Shown piece after piece: positions 8,560 to 17,960 of a DNA stretch of 24,784 bases (the first letter of the stretch is position 1; the number at the start of each line of letters is the position of its first letter). Source of the DNA: Ophiothrix spiculata (lineage: Eukaryota; Echinodermata; Ophiuroidea; Amphilepidida; Ophiotrichidae); the NCBI GenBank assembly GCA_000969725.1, contig JXSR01S003000.1. One strand, given 5' to 3'. Both the position numbers and the translations under genes were made by a program. The notes under the pieces are model-generated. The model did not search any database. It saw only the letters and a program-made list of their open reading frames with translations, and was not told the origin of the DNA.

Positions 8560-9256
8560 TTTTTGTTTTACATCCCAGGAAAAAGGAAACTTCACATACA
8601 ATGTTCAAACACTAATTTCAACCATTTTAATAAAATGCTATAATAATTATTTATTACAATTATTTTAAGAAAAGGCAAAATCAACATATTCCGCTTACAG
8701 CAATAAAATCAAGCGTGTAGATTTCAAGAAAAAGCTATCCAAATTGCGCACTGTCATTCGGAAATAATCGGAAATCTTCGGAACATGTTAGCAAAAGTTC
8801 CATTTCACCGAAAGAAATTGTGACCTTGCTTTTGTGCACAGACTGACCTGCTGGTTGATTGTTTTTATTGTGTTTTTCTTTCTGCATTTTTGGTAAAAAA
8901 AAAAAGAAGAAATCCGCATATCGCATTGCATTTTCAAAAAATAAAAAGCCGCGTACCGCATTGTACTTTTTTATTTCAGCCTTATGCGAATTCTGTATTC
9001 CAAGTCTCGCCAAACGAGAAAAAAAAAAAGTCATGAGATTTTGTTGTTTTAAACGTGACCTGCTTAAAATGCTGACTTTGAACCCTTATTATCTGAAAAC
9101 GGTGAAAGCAAATGCAAATTTGGGACGGGGGTATGAACATTTTGAGTTTTTCCAATACAATGCATATGAATTTTTTTGCTGTTGATAAAAAGGAATCATT
9201 ATATGGCATTTTATATAAAAATCAACGATTTTAAGACTTTTTAAGCAACCAAATTT
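8560..9256. other. Unassigned sequence with homopolymer A runs
   Basis: A11-type runs lie near 8895 and 9020. A short diverged tandem pair (CGCATATCGCATTG / CGCGTACCGCATTG) lies near 8917-8965. Open frames of about 100 codons on both strands are produced by the lysine/phenylalanine-coding A/T runs and show no domain. Confidence 0.4.
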
Positions 9257-9600
9257 GAACCCTTACATCAATCTTGTTTTAGACGATAAAACGCCGTCAG
9301 TTGGCTCGATTCTTCTATTAAAAATATAAAAACTCAGATTGATGAAATTTGAAAAATATATTTTGCCTTTAAGGCCTGTAAAGTGAAGAAAGAAGGAGAG
9401 AAAAAATATACGTTGATGTGATGTACGAAAGGTATCTAATATCGGCTCTTCGTACTTGCCTGCAATTTGTATTGTGACAGCTGGGCATCAAAAATAATTG
9501 GTTACGCATGCGCAATAATAGGATTTGGGACATATCGTGTTTTTTTTATCATGTGTCAGAAAGGTAAACAAAAGGAACCCTTACATTAATCTTGTTTTAG
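9257..9600 (+). repeat. Pair of 26-bp direct repeats GAACCCTTACATYAATC...
   Basis: Copies at 9257-9282 and 9575-9600 differ at one base and both end CTTGTTTTAG. A weaker relative (TTGAACCCTTATTATCTG) is near 9078. The 292 bases between show no coding signal. The repeats are longer than usual for a target duplication. Confidence 0.5.
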
Positions 9601-9980
9601 CTCATTTTAACGCATGATTTTCACAGGACTTGAAGAAAAAAGTCTAAATTTTGCTATAAACATATCGCCATAAATATACATTTTACACTGAATTAATATT
9701 TGTAGAGAAAATCACCTGTCTAGTTTGCGGGTTCATCGCGTGAAATAATTTACCAGTAAAATTGCATGAAATGTCACACATATTTCGAAAAATGTACTTG
9801 AATTATATTTACACAATATTTATACATAAAAATGCAACATGTTTTGTTTGTCAGATCTATATTTTCGACTTTTATAGGTTTAAAAAAAAAAATCTGACTC
9901 ATGAATATTCATGTTAAACATCAACATTACGGGCGATTGAAAATGTCATGCATATCCATCGGAGAGAAGAAGGCAAAATA
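9601..9980. other. Unassigned AT-rich sequence
   Basis: No gene seen. TGACTCA, an AP-1-type site, is at 9895-9901 and overlaps the perfect 14-bp palindrome CATGAATATTCATG at 9900-9913. Confidence 0.4.
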
Positions 9981-10047
9981 TTCTCACCTGCCGGTAGACT
10001 GAGTCACTCGCTCGGAGCTGCTACACGTGGTATGGTAAATGACGTCA
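9981..10047 (-). promoter_or_regulatory. Candidate regulatory cluster (AP-1, E-box, CRE) with a minus-strand splice donor
   Basis: Within 48 bases lie TGAGTCA (10000-10006, AP-1 type), CACGTG (10024-10029, E-box) and TGACGTCA (10040-10047, full CRE). Read on the minus strand these are followed by CCGGCAG|GTGAGAA, a near-consensus 5' splice donor with the junction between 9988 and 9987. The arrangement could be a promoter and a short untranslated first exon of a minus-strand gene. The local rise in CpG steps fits, but no coding exon is seen downstream, so the exon idea is inference. Confidence 0.3.
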
Positions 10048-10125
10048 GATTTGCCTGATATAGCCCAAGACCTTCGAAAGGTGTGACTTGTCGTTTACGA
10101 TGTTCGCTGTGTATATCGGGATAAT

Positions 10126-10401
10126 GGGGCTCTCCACACGGAAGCGTCAAATGTAGATGCATCTAGATGAATGTTGATTTCCGAAGTGCAGATTGTGTTC
10201 ACATGATCGCGCGTCAAACTGACTTTACTCCTGGTACACGTATTGACACGCTTTGGTGTGCGTGTGCGTAGAAATAGCGCAAATACGCGTATGTAGACGC
10301 GCATTCACTTACGTGCATACGATCGTTTGCTGAAGTCCAGTTTAATCTACATGCATCTAGATGTGCGAAGTACAGGTTGATTTGTCCGTGTGGAGAGCCC
10401 C
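10126..10401. mobile_element. 276-bp TIR element, GGGGCTCTCCACACGGA ends, AAT duplication
   Basis: The left end (10126-10142) and right end (10385-10401) are perfect 17-bp inverse copies. AAT directly flanks both ends (10123-10125 and 10402-10404), which reads as a 3-bp target duplication. Inside each end is a GATGCATCTAGATG-like palindromic phrase, rearranged between the two ends. The core is CpG-rich with ACGCGTA-type phrases and has no transposase. A 3-bp duplication would suit PIF/Harbinger or CACTA relatives, but AAT is not the typical TWA site, so the family is open. Confidence 0.85.
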
Positions 10402-10404
10402 AAT

Positions 10405-10745
10405 GTGATGACCGACATCATGTCCCTTTCGAATGTTTAATTGTACTGAATTTTCCCTCGATTTATTTACTGATTTAAAAAGTCTTACAGGAAAGATATA
10501 TTTTTCAAATTTCATATATATGATGTCTGATATCTTGCTGTTTGTATAAGCCATTTCACATATAAAATTTTGTAAAACACGCTAGATTTGACCTCATGAT
10601 TGTAAACGCTTAAAATTGACATTTAAAAAAAATGTAATGAAATGAAACATTTTTATTATCCACTGTCAAAAATAGACTTATCTTATTGAAAAAAATCTAA
10701 ATATTTTCATCCACATCTTCATTTTCTATTTACATTAACCCCTAG
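10405..10745. other. Unassigned AT-rich sequence
   Basis: No gene, RNA or clear repeat seen. Confidence 0.4.
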
Positions 10746-10841
10746 CTTTGTGATTACAATTAATCAATCAATACTTTATTTCAATACGGTAAAATCGGAT
10801 TAAAACACGGTTGTTCTTCCACTGATCCCTTTGTGATTACA
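10746..10841 (-). mobile_element. Very short 5'-truncated retrotransposed fragment with 13-bp target duplication
   Basis: The 13-mer CTTTGTGATTACA occurs at 10746-10758 and, perfectly, at 10829-10841. The 70 bases between (10759-10828), read on the minus strand, end in GAAATAAAGTATTGATTGATTAAT. That is an AATAAA-containing tail with ATTG repeats, as found at LINE and SINE 3' ends. A long perfect duplication with a 3' tail and no 5' part is the mark of target-primed reverse transcription. The source family cannot be named from 70 bases. Confidence 0.75.
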
Positions 10842-11217
10842 GGGGTTCAAAGTCCGATCCTATCTGACAGGTCACGTCGAGAAAAAAAATCTAGCGACCA
10901 AGTTTTCCTGATATTCACCCTGGATATACCCGGGAAATGAAAATTAAATTTCGTCTAATGAGCTCATTTGCGTAGGTTCTAAGTACTGGCTGATGGGGGC
11001 AGTAAGGAATTCATATGCCTGGAATCCAGGTGGCAAACGTATTTATCCACTGAATCGTTTCTCACAAGATCCAACGGCATCAACACAATAGTCCAGCTGA
11101 GTATCAGCAATACTCTTCTTGACTTTATAAAATATTTTGCATCAGAAGCTGGAATGTAAATTCTTTTTGATAAACACAAAACACACAGGCCGACGTTGAT
11201 TCTCAAATTCATCACCA
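10842..11217. other. Unassigned sequence
   Basis: No convincing gene or repeat. An open frame of 85 codons on the minus strand over 10979-11236 has no recognisable motif. Confidence 0.4.
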
Positions 11218-11315
11218 AATCCAAATTGATCTTCAAGATATTGCTATGACTCCAAAATGATCTTCAATATATTGCTAACTCCAAAATGATCTTCAATATA
11301 TCGCTAACTCCAAAG
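11218..11315 (+). repeat. Minisatellite, about 29-bp unit, three units plus a partial
   Basis: Units are 11218-11248 (31 bp, diverged), 11249-11277 and 11278-11306 (29 bp each, one difference), then a 9-bp partial. The core reads ACTCCAAAATGATCTTCAAT followed by ATATTGCTA. Confidence 0.85.
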
Positions 11316-11575
11316 ACAAGTTCTTTTCACCATTCATCAGTATAACGCCCCAAAAACAAAATTCATCCACACACAACAGAGTCAGTTTTATTTCTGTCCA
11401 GAAAATCACATGGCCTGGGCCCAAAGTTTCTTTCTACCACAGAATTTCCCTATTATGTCATGAACAGTTTTTAGTACCCTGAGAATTTGCCATAGTTCAT
11501 TTACAATATAATGCCTAAATACAAACACCTCTTATGGCAATTAGAATTCCCAAAGTACCGTAATCCAGTCGGAGC
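11316..11575. other. Unassigned sequence
   Basis: Nothing recognisable. Confidence 0.35.
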
Positions 11576-11631
11576 CACTCGCCCGATCGAGCGTACTGCT
11601 GCATGTAGCGGTACGCTCGATTGGGCGAGTG
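11576..11631. repeat. Hairpin with 21-bp arms, CACTCGCCCGATCGAGCGTAC type
   Basis: Arms 11576-11596 and 11611-11631 pair at 20 of 21 positions around a 14-base loop (TGCTGCATGTAGCG). It is GC-rich against an AT-rich background. It may be a small fold-back element; no transcript signal is visible. Confidence 0.65.
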
Positions 11632-12149
11632 CCTGTATTATTGCTGGATAGAGCGTGCCCGCTACAATAAGCAACATCGCCGTTTCCTCTGGTATTCTCT
11701 GGTTGTCTTGTGAATATTTTTGTTATGATGAACGACATTTATCGCTATTTATTATTTACGTTCATTCCCTACACAACAAAACTGCATGTGTGGCTTCAAA
11801 GAACTTTTAAAATGTAGTAAATGTGTGCGGGATATCCCGGTATGCGCACCTTATGTCTAACAGCTTCCTAAACATGCTAAACTAAACATGCTAAACGTAA
11901 CCTTGCTCTATCATACTACTATAATAACTTTTGCGCCCCGACAACTTGACAACTATTTTGCATGGCAACTGAGGTGCGTCAAATAGATCAGTCTGGAAAC
12001 ATCTATAATAATAGGACATTTGTAAAAGAGTTCCTTTGACTTCGGGACCCTTGCCTTGTCTCATTTATGTACATCAAACTTATAATGTAATTTCTATTAT
12101 TTAAGGCTTAAATCAAACAGAATTTGAATCAAGTATGTATATTGAGGGA
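11632..12149. other. Unassigned sequence
   Basis: No gene seen. A short doubled phrase (AACATGCTAAACTAAACATGC region) lies near 11871-11895. Confidence 0.4.
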
Positions 12150-12790
12150 CATCAATGGATGGGTATTTTCAGACTTTCAACATAGGGCAAAGAAAATTGT
12201 TTGGATACTAAGATAAAGAGTGGAAAATGTACTGTGAATTTAAGTACAATAACGTTGTCAAGATAGAAGAAACTTCTTTTTTTAATTAGAGCATAGGATT
12301 GAGTATCAACATGATCAAGGGTGGATAGAATGTTAACATTGTATGAACAACGAAATGAATAGCAGCCGTTAACGTTTTGCTTGTATTTTCGTTGTATATA
12401 CGTATATGTTTCAAAGATAGTCGTGACAAAAATCAAATTGGAGATTCTTTGGATAAGAAATGTATGATTGTAGAAATGTGTTAAACATTAATTGTGTTGG
12501 AAAAATAAAAAATGGTAATTTTAGACTTCAACTAAACATATTGTTGTATATTTAGTGAAAAGTGGAAAATATATACCTACAGGTACAACGCTGTGAATGA
12601 AGAAAGAACCCTTTTCCAATTAGATTATTGACTTGAGCATCAAGGTTTAATAGAATGTATCTTTGATCATGTTGGAATGAATAATGATATTTATTTTTCG
12701 TTGATGATTTTGGTTGTTTTCTCTCCTGTTCGAATACGTGCGAATGATGATCATAACAAAACTGAAAAACTCAATGGATGGTTGCAGTAA
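12150..12790 (+). repeat. Old diverged tandem duplication, offset about 330 bp
   Basis: Phrases recur in the same order at a shift of about 320-340 bases: GTGGAAAATxTA (12221 and 12561), AATTAGA (12284 and 12619), GAGxATCAA (12300 and 12636), ATAGAATGT (12326 and 12649), ACAAAA (12425 and 12757). Divergence is high, so this is an ancient duplication or two old copies of one repeat. Confidence 0.45.
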
Positions 12791-13187
12791 AATGCGTCGG
12801 TAGAACACTCAAAAATGAGGCAACATTCCTCCTGTGCTCCAGTATTCAGAGGTTCTTCAATTCTTAGGAGACGGAGTGCTTCATTCTGCAGTCTATCTAT
12901 CTATTAATGTGGAAATGGCTATACAGACGAATTTAGTAACTATGGGGATCGAAAAATTTATTTAACAAAATGTCATTACTGCCATTCGTCAAATCTTAGT
13001 ATTGTATGATACAAGTGCGACTAACCCAGAATAATTTTTTTTTAAAGGTTTTCCCCATTATTAATTTTTTGTAAAATTTGCACAATTTTGTTGATAGCAA
13101 TTAAGGCAACTCTTAATCAATCAGTTTGCTCCTACGTAAATCGCCTATGATATAATGAATTGACAGTAATATAACGTTGGAATCACT
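12791..13187. other. Unassigned sequence
   Basis: No recognisable gene or repeat. Confidence 0.4.
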
Positions 13188-13423
13188 CAATTCAGCGGCC
13201 ACGCTTAATATAGCGTACTTGCGGCGTACAACCATGCTTTTGCCGTTGGGAGACATTTACAAGGAACGAAAAATATTTAGTGTAGCTTTGAGTGACAAGG
13301 TGTAGTGAAGCGAAACGTTGAGTCGTTGACCAAAAATGCGTGTTTTTGACATCTCTCCTCATCGAGCGTGAATGCAACGCTGCATTGAGCGTGATCGCTC
13401 AAAGAAGCGTACACGCTGAATTG
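13188..13423. mobile_element. 236-bp TIR element, CAATTCAGCG...ACGCTT ends
   Basis: The left end (13188-13206, CAATTCAGCGGCCACGCTT) and right end (13405-13423) pair at 17 of 19 positions. A second inverted pair, TTGAGCG / CGCTCAA, lies just inside the right end. The element is CpG-richer than its surroundings and has no open frame of interest. A relative of its right end occurs near 21588. Confidence 0.65.
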
Positions 13424-13727
13424 AAACGAGTGGCCCTGACTGAATCAAAAATGATCTAATTAACATGATTAATGATCTAATTATGGAAATTCCCATCATC
13501 TGATTGGTTCGTGCAATCAATTACTTATTTTTACAAAATTGGAAATCACCATAAAATTGCAAAATATAATTCTGTCAGAAAAAATTCCCTTTCTGGGGCA
13601 ATTAAAGATTTCAATAATCATGCTTCTAAATTAATTAATCAACAAAAACAAACAATTCAGGAGCACATTTAAGGACGATCGCAGTGATAAGTTCCTCCTA
13701 CCTGTAGATTTTGTTTATTTTTTTCAG
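13424..13727. other. Unassigned sequence
   Basis: Only a short doubled phrase, AATGATCTAATTA, near 13449-13482. No gene seen. Confidence 0.4.
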
Positions 13728-14194
13728 TTAAGGTGTTTGGTCCATGAGAGATCCGCCCGAAGAATTTTAATAAAAATCGGCATGACTGATATTTTATCGA
13801 TGTAGAATCGATTTTTAAAATAAAAATTGGGGGTCACCGGACTCGTTTTTGCACGAGAGTCGGTTTAAAAACAGCATTTTTTTAGGTTTTTGGGGAAAAA
13901 TTAGTACAGGGGTCTATGGGAAATGTGGCAAAAGTGAAATTATTTAGTGTTGATTCAAAAAATCTGCCCGAGCATTTTTGTAAAATTGTTCACAAAAGTT
14001 GCGCACAAGTATGTTCTTACAAATAAAACAATAAAAATTGGGGGTCACCGACTTTGTTTGTGAGAAAAATAATTAAAAATGGCAATTTTTAGCTTCAAAA
14101 CACTACTCAGAGTACATGCGTATTGCGGCACTTACCTACTCGGAAACAAGCGCGTACTGGTACGCGTGGACGGCGCGTGGACCAAACACCTTAA
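13728..14194. mobile_element. 467-bp TIR element, TTAAGGTGTTTGGTCCA ends
   Basis: The 17-bp left end (13728-13744) and right end (14178-14194) are perfect inverse copies. As in the 399-850 element, the ends begin TTAAGG. Two forward copies of a block, AAAAATTGGGGGTCACCG followed by GACTxxG, lie inside at 13829 and 14040. The right subterminal part is CpG-rich (GCGCGTACTGGTACGCG). No transposase is encoded. TTAA or TA would be the target duplication. Confidence 0.85.
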
Positions 14195-15284
14195 TAGATA
14201 AGAGTCTAAACTTTAAAATTTAGCAATAAAAAATGGGGTCACCGTGACCATCTAAGCGCGCTATTACGTCATATATGATGACGTCATTTTTCTTTTAATG
14301 AACGGTAACTTGAAAACTCGAGCGTCGGATTACTTGGTGTAATTAACTTTTTTTTATCTGTTCTGTTATACAACCGAATTTCGACATTTCCGTTGATGAA
14401 AATTGTTTTTTAGATTTTACCCCATGTAATTTTATCTCACGTTATCTTTTTAAAACAGTCGGTGACCCCATATTTTTTTTCTTTATTTGACATTCACAAT
14501 TGAAATTAAAAATTCTACGGGTAGCAAATATGTGAAAAATGAGAATTTTGTAGTATAGGAAAACACACGTAAATTTTTTTTATAACTGAAGGCACGTTAG
14601 CTCGGGAGCACTCGTAGCAGCTCGATACTATTTCGCTCTATTTTCGGCGCTCACCGGGAAGACAATGCGTAAAAAACTAGTGCGCGCATTGCGTTTTGCG
14701 TATTAGGCGCAAATCTTACGCTTAGATACCACGCACGCGTTTTGTCAAAATCTTCCTGCCACTGACCAACAAATTCTGTAACACTGCCCTCTAAAATAAA
14801 CACCGCGATCGTCTTTAAGGTGGCTTAGCACAGATGCGGTGTCGGACACGAGTGAGCTGATATCAGCGGTGTTGGACACAATTTCAAAGTAATTATCCGG
14901 GCTTTTAGCGTACTTTCTGGCGTACCGTTTCTTGCGCTTTAATATAACGCGATCCTACACGTGCGTCATATTTATATTCACGCATAAGACCATGCGCGTT
15001 ACTCCTGATGACGCAGGGCTCAAAGCGAACAGTGCTTAAGGTGTTACTCGTTGCTCAAAAAGTACGTCGGTGACCATATTTTTTTATTACGTTTTTTTAA
15101 AAGAACTATCTAACAAGGACCAAAACATATGTGGAAAAAGAGAGAAAAAAATAGAGCTGTTTTTTAATTATTAGTGTTTTTGTCCGATTTATTTTGATAT
15201 TACCATAGAGGTCAATGGTAAAAAGTGGTAAAACATAGTGGTTTTTGAAGTGGATTTTTCTCAAAAACTAAGTCGGTGACCCCC
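13829..15284. repeat. Six copies of GGGGTCACCG in a symmetric order
   Basis: Forward copies start at 13829, 14040 and 14235; inverted copies (CGGTGACC with up to three further C) start at 14460, 15068 and 15274. Outer copies 14040 and 15274 share longer context: GGGGGTCACCGACTT then GTTT-TGAGAAA. The three-forward, three-inverted order spans two TTAAGG elements and the sequence between them. Confidence 0.75.
14195..14814. other. Spacer between two TTAAGG elements, with paired CRE-like sites
   Basis: No gene seen. It contains the palindrome GGTCACCGTGACC (14238-14250), ATTACGTCAT (14263-14272) and a full CRE in ATGACGTCAT (14278-14287). The right part (14640-14760) is rich in CpG phrases such as GTGCGCGCATTGCG. 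It may be another, more decayed element of the same kind, since it carries two of the GGTCACCG motifs in opposite orientation. Confidence 0.45.
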
Positions 15285-15385
15285 ATTTATTATTTCAGAA
15301 ATGTGATCAGCACATATAAAAACACGATATATCAACAAATAAGAAAAATAAATAGAGGAATTCCATGTGTGCTAAGCCACCTTAA
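14815..15385. mobile_element. 571-bp TIR element, TTAAGGTGGCTTAGCACA ends
   Basis: The left end (14814-14832) and right end (15368-15386) are perfect 19-bp inverse copies, counting one T/A outside the TTAA. It shares the TTAAGGTG start with its neighbour at 13728 and carries two inverted CGGTGACC motifs. A further TTAAGGTGTTACTCG at 15036 may be the left end of another element nested inside, but I find no right partner. No transposase-like frame. Confidence 0.85.
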
Positions 15386-15386
15386 A

Positions 15387-16069
15387 TCATAATGAACACA
15401 TCATCATTATAATTACCAGTTTTAGTTTGATGACATTTTGAATCGTAATGCTTTGATTTGCTATATTTGATTCAATTCATTCGTAATCTTAAAAATATTC
15501 TTAAAATTTCTGTTGTCACTTTGAATCAGTATAGTCAACGTTACACCATTCAATCATTTCCTCCCATCATTTTGGACACTTTATTTCAACTAAAGCGTTA
15601 CACTTCGGAACATCGACTTTGGAAACCTTTATTTTCGAAATTTCAAAATTTCAAAATAGACTACCGCCCTCTTCAATGCTTTTAAGGATGCGGCAGGCCT
15701 GGGATGCGCTTGCATATCCTGTTGTGCATCTTTATGGTATCATAATTCTAAAAACACGTTGTAAGGAATAACCGTGCGAACTTGGTCACGTTGCTTGGAG
15801 AAATTTATCCTGATTTTTCAAAATGGAACTTTATAAATTGCGATTTAATTGTCAAATTATTACTTTTTGGATTATATCTTTTGCTGCTTTAGGGAGTAGC
15901 GAACATACTCTGGTAAGTTCCACGTTGATAGTTTACTTCTTTCGGGGTAGCTCTCCTAGCGGGAGGATGGATGGATTCTCAGCAGTAAATTATTGACTGA
16001 GATGAGTGAATTTACGCTTGTGACTATCCCTACACCCAAAATAAATTCAAGTCGATTAAAAAAAAAAAA
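15387..16069 (+). other. Candidate retroposed or transcribed 3' region with AATAAA and A12 tract
   Basis: AATAAA at 16040-16045 is followed 12 bases later by twelve A (16058-16069), the spacing of a polyadenylated 3' end copied back into DNA. Upstream is a 57-codon open frame (15823-15996, MELYKLRFNC...) with a hydrophobic stretch but no family I recognise. A longer frame (15458-15685) also lacks motifs. TTTGCTGCTTTAG|GG at 15892/15893 and CTG|GTAAGT at 15912/15913 look like splice signals around 20 bases, but this may be chance. No target duplication was found. Confidence 0.35.
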
Positions 16070-16230
16070 GGTCTCAAGCGTTTTCTGCACATCTCTTGAC
16101 ACGATTTTATGCTCATATTGTAATGTTTACCAGTGTTTTATGCATTAAATCCTTTGCCACACTGCAATAAGTGCTGGTTCCTATAGCTTCAGATCAATAA
16201 TATATCATGAGTGTACCATAACTTTTTCGT

Positions 16231-16465
16231 TCTGTCCGACGAAACTATATGGTCAGTCAGGAAGATGCTTATATCATAATTTGGATAGGTCAACCTTGGC
16301 AGGAATAAAATACAAAGGGGAACTTCCGTATGATAGATATTGAACACCTATGGGGGCTTCATCAATGCCTGACAAATTAGGCCAATTTTGTATGAATTTC
16401 GCTCTTTTTGTATACAAAACAGGATAACTTTGGGATGTAAGGGGAAAGCAGTCTGTCCGACGAAA
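16231..16465 (+). repeat. Pair of 14-bp direct repeats TCTGTCCGACGAAA
   Basis: Exact copies at 16231-16244 and 16452-16465, both followed by an AYTA-like context. Between and around them (16070-16655) no gene is recognised. Confidence 0.45.
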
Positions 16466-16655
16466 TTAAAACATATATTTGGATTTTCTGTTCATATTTT
16501 GATAAAAGAATATGTTTTGTATGGAAATATGAAAAGGGGAACATGTAGAATTCATTATATTTTATTCTATGGTCTAATGTTTACAAAAATGCACTATTTC
16601 GCCCCATGTTGAAGGATACACACAATGGCAAATTGAGCAAATGCAACGACCTTAC

Positions 16656-17764
16656 CATATCGGCCATTCTCACGAAAATGGCGCCAGTAGCGATATTTCG
16701 TTCTTTGATCTGAAAATCTCTGTGTTTTGCTTAAAATAGGTAAACATGTTTATATTTGTGTAGTACTTGGTGAGCTCTACGCAGACATATATAGTTTTCT
16801 ATACTTTGTTTACTGTTATCTTGGTCATTTTGCTCCCAGAAGACACCAAATTAGGCAAAAATGGCATGTCTTTGCAAGAGGCATCTATTTTATAGTGATA
16901 GATACATCATAAAAACACATTTTCTTGTCCATACCCGTGTGGTTTATTTCTCCAAATGCATCAATAATATCAGATAATTACCAATTTTGAAAGTTATATT
17001 TCCCAGTAGGCCACAAGAAACCAGTATAGGGTTTCCGCGAAATCAGTGTATATTACGTTATCCATGTACTACCTCGATTCCAAAGATCACAGTGAACTGC
17101 AACCATAAAAATTTTGCATAACTTGAAGGCTAACATATGTGTACATTTGTAAATATAACATTAAAAATGTTTGGTCATAAGTGTGGCTTTTAAAAACAAT
17201 AATATTCCACAATTTATTGCGACTGTTTTAAGCATGTATATTACGTTATCGCCAAATCTAAATTATGCAAGAGTCAAGACAACTTTTATGCATATCAGGC
17301 CATGAGCCCTCACCCACTGATCATGTTTAGCAAAGATAACCAGCATAATTTATATGTGACCATCTTAATTTTATGGATGGAAAAACATAAAAATGTATAT
17401 TACGTTATGTATATTACGTTATCCAATGCAAAAACAAAAATTATGAAGATTCTTGAATTTATTTCTATGTCAATTTTAGGCTTCTCTGAGTTGCTCCTCA
17501 AAGTAATTAAGCAACATTATTTTAATTGTTGCCTCAAAAAGGACAGGGCAGGCACTTGTTTGACAGCTCTTCCTATTCTTTTATATGCTAAATTTTAAAG
17601 TTCATGTATAAAAATATAAGAATAGTGGTGTTCATAACTTTTGTGGTTCCATGATACTTGATATACTAGCTAATAAAAAAAGTTAATTGAAGACGTTTTA
17701 TGAAACTTCATTTTTTTGATTTTCCAACTCAAGTGGAGTCATTTTCGTGAGAATGGCCGATATG
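16656..17764. mobile_element. 1.1-kb TIR element with perfect 25-bp ends, CATATCGGCCATTCTCACG...
   Basis: The left end (16656-16680) and right end (17740-17764) are exact inverse copies over 25 bp. The TA inside CATATCGG would fit a TA target duplication with the element proper starting TCGGCC, as in Tc1/mariner-type elements. Open frames of 61 and 98 codons show no transposase motif, so it is non-autonomous. It contains four copies of TGTATATTACGTTAT. Confidence 0.85.
17047..17423 (+). repeat. Four copies of TGTATATTACGTTAT
   Basis: Copies start at 17047, 17235, 17394 and 17408. The last two overlap as a 14-bp tandem. Three are followed by C. All are in the same orientation and all lie inside the 16656-17764 element. 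Confidence 0.8.
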
Positions 17765-17789
17765 TTCCACATGTTTCCTGTCTAGCAGC

Positions 17790-17915
17790 TGCTCTCTCAT
17801 TTTTTTTCCCCCGATTTTTTCTCCCCCTTCGTGGCCCGGTTTCCCGGCCGCTCGATTTTTTGTCAGGGGTGGGGGACAGTCTGCCCCACCTTGCCCTGTG
17901 TTGGCTACGCCACTG
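17790..17915 (-). mobile_element. Truncated hAT-type end, ...GGCTACGCCACTG
   Basis: On the minus strand this starts CAGTGGCGTAGCCAA, a typical hAT terminus. It continues into G-rich sequence (GGGGCAGACTGTCCCCCACC) and GGGGGAGAAAAAATC. The opposite end is missing; the fragment stops near the right end of the preceding TIR element. No 8-bp duplication can be assigned. Confidence 0.6.
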
Positions 17916-17960
17916 GTTGAACCACCCCCATTATCTCTAGAACTAGATACTCATCTGACT

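Noticed and set aside
8735..9209. Overlapping open frames of 75-108 codons on both strands
   Set aside because: They arise from long A and T runs (lysine or phenylalanine strings) and contradict each other; no domain is visible.
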